Shown: piece by piece, positions 63,956 to 64,000 of the stretch
Numbering within the stretch: position 1 is the first letter of the stretch
Layout of the letters: each line of letters opens with the position of its first letter
NCBI RefSeq assembly: GCF_000169155.1
Contig: NZ_AAWL01000010.1
Coordinates: 35,970-99,969, forward strand
Length of the DNA stretch: 64,000 bases
Reading direction: 5' to 3'
Origin: Thermosinus carboxydivorans Nor1
GTDB taxonomy: Bacteria; Bacillota; Negativicutes; Sporomusales; Thermosinaceae
Notes under the pieces: generated by a model
Databases searched by the model: none
What the model was told of the DNA's origin: nothing
The model's input: the letters and a program-made list of their open reading frames with translations, nothing else
Program-made: the position numbers and the translations under genes

Positions 63956-64000
63956 TTGGTTAGAAGGTTTTTCATCAGCATGCTCGTTACTTTCTTGGCC
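63956..64000 (+). CDS. Start of a further gene, cut by window edge
   Basis: TTG at 63956 follows AGGGAGG and opens a frame reading VRRFFISMLVTFLA to the window end, a signal-peptide or anchor-like start. In Negativicutes the gene after bamA is often an OmpH/Skp chaperone, but 15 codons do not allow that call. Confidence 0.4.
   Translation, partial: MVRRFFISMLVTFLA

Overview
The window reads as chromosome of a diderm, endospore-forming, flagellated anaerobic Firmicute of the Negativicutes, most likely Sporomusaceae. The inference rests on gene content: outer-membrane machinery (BamA, TamB, TolC, an Mla system with a barrel-ended MlaD, and flagellar P- and L-ring proteins FlgI and FlgH) lies next to sporulation genes (spoIID, spoIIQ-like, spoIIID, an S55/SpoIVB-like peptidase) in the ywmB-murA-spoIID-spoIIQ-spoIIID-mbl-flgF/flgG order known from Bacillus and Clostridia. 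GC content is fairly high, and GTG and TTG starts behind strong Shine-Dalgarno sites are frequent.

Region 1 (1-25100) is accessory carboxylic-acid metabolism. A PrpR-like sigma54 activator diverges from a textbook -24/-12 promoter that drives a DASS transporter, a LarA-type nickel racemase, a LeuCD-type hydratase pair and a second, frameshifted DASS transporter. I propose maleate/D-malate use. After a lactonase-MFS-DUF6282 operon comes a scar made of a group II intron remnant, an IS3 remnant and a decapitated sigma54 activator. This precedes a second perfect sigma54 promoter and an operon of MatC-like permease, LeuCD-like hydratase, class III CoA-transferase and HMG-CoA-lyase-family enzyme. 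That set matches a citraconate -> (R)-citramalate -> (R)-citramalyl-CoA -> acetyl-CoA + pyruvate route. WecA- and WecB-like sugar genes and a third DASS transporter follow.

Region 2 (25276-32263) is a complete F-type ATP synthase operon (atpZ, I, B, E, F, H, A, G, D, C). Region 3 (32478-38571) holds ywmB, murA, sporulation genes and mbl. Region 4 (38610-44089) holds distal-rod and P/L-ring flagellar genes, interrupted by a phage-repressor remnant and a coiled-coil gene. Region 5 (44145-50772) holds three exported or envelope proteins and mlaE-mlaF-mlaD.

Region 6 (50793-55977) is a recent insertion zone. Two nearly identical, intact TnpB elements, each lacking tnpA and each sitting just after the T-tract of a terminator at a TTAC target, bracket tolC and a dcuC fragment. 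Region 7 (56388-64000) is the outer-membrane biogenesis block tamB, a sigma70-like factor, an anchored hypothetical protein, bamA and the start of another gene. Two intergenic repeat families recur across the window. No rRNA, tRNA or CRISPR array was seen. All functional calls are from reading the sequence; no database search was run.
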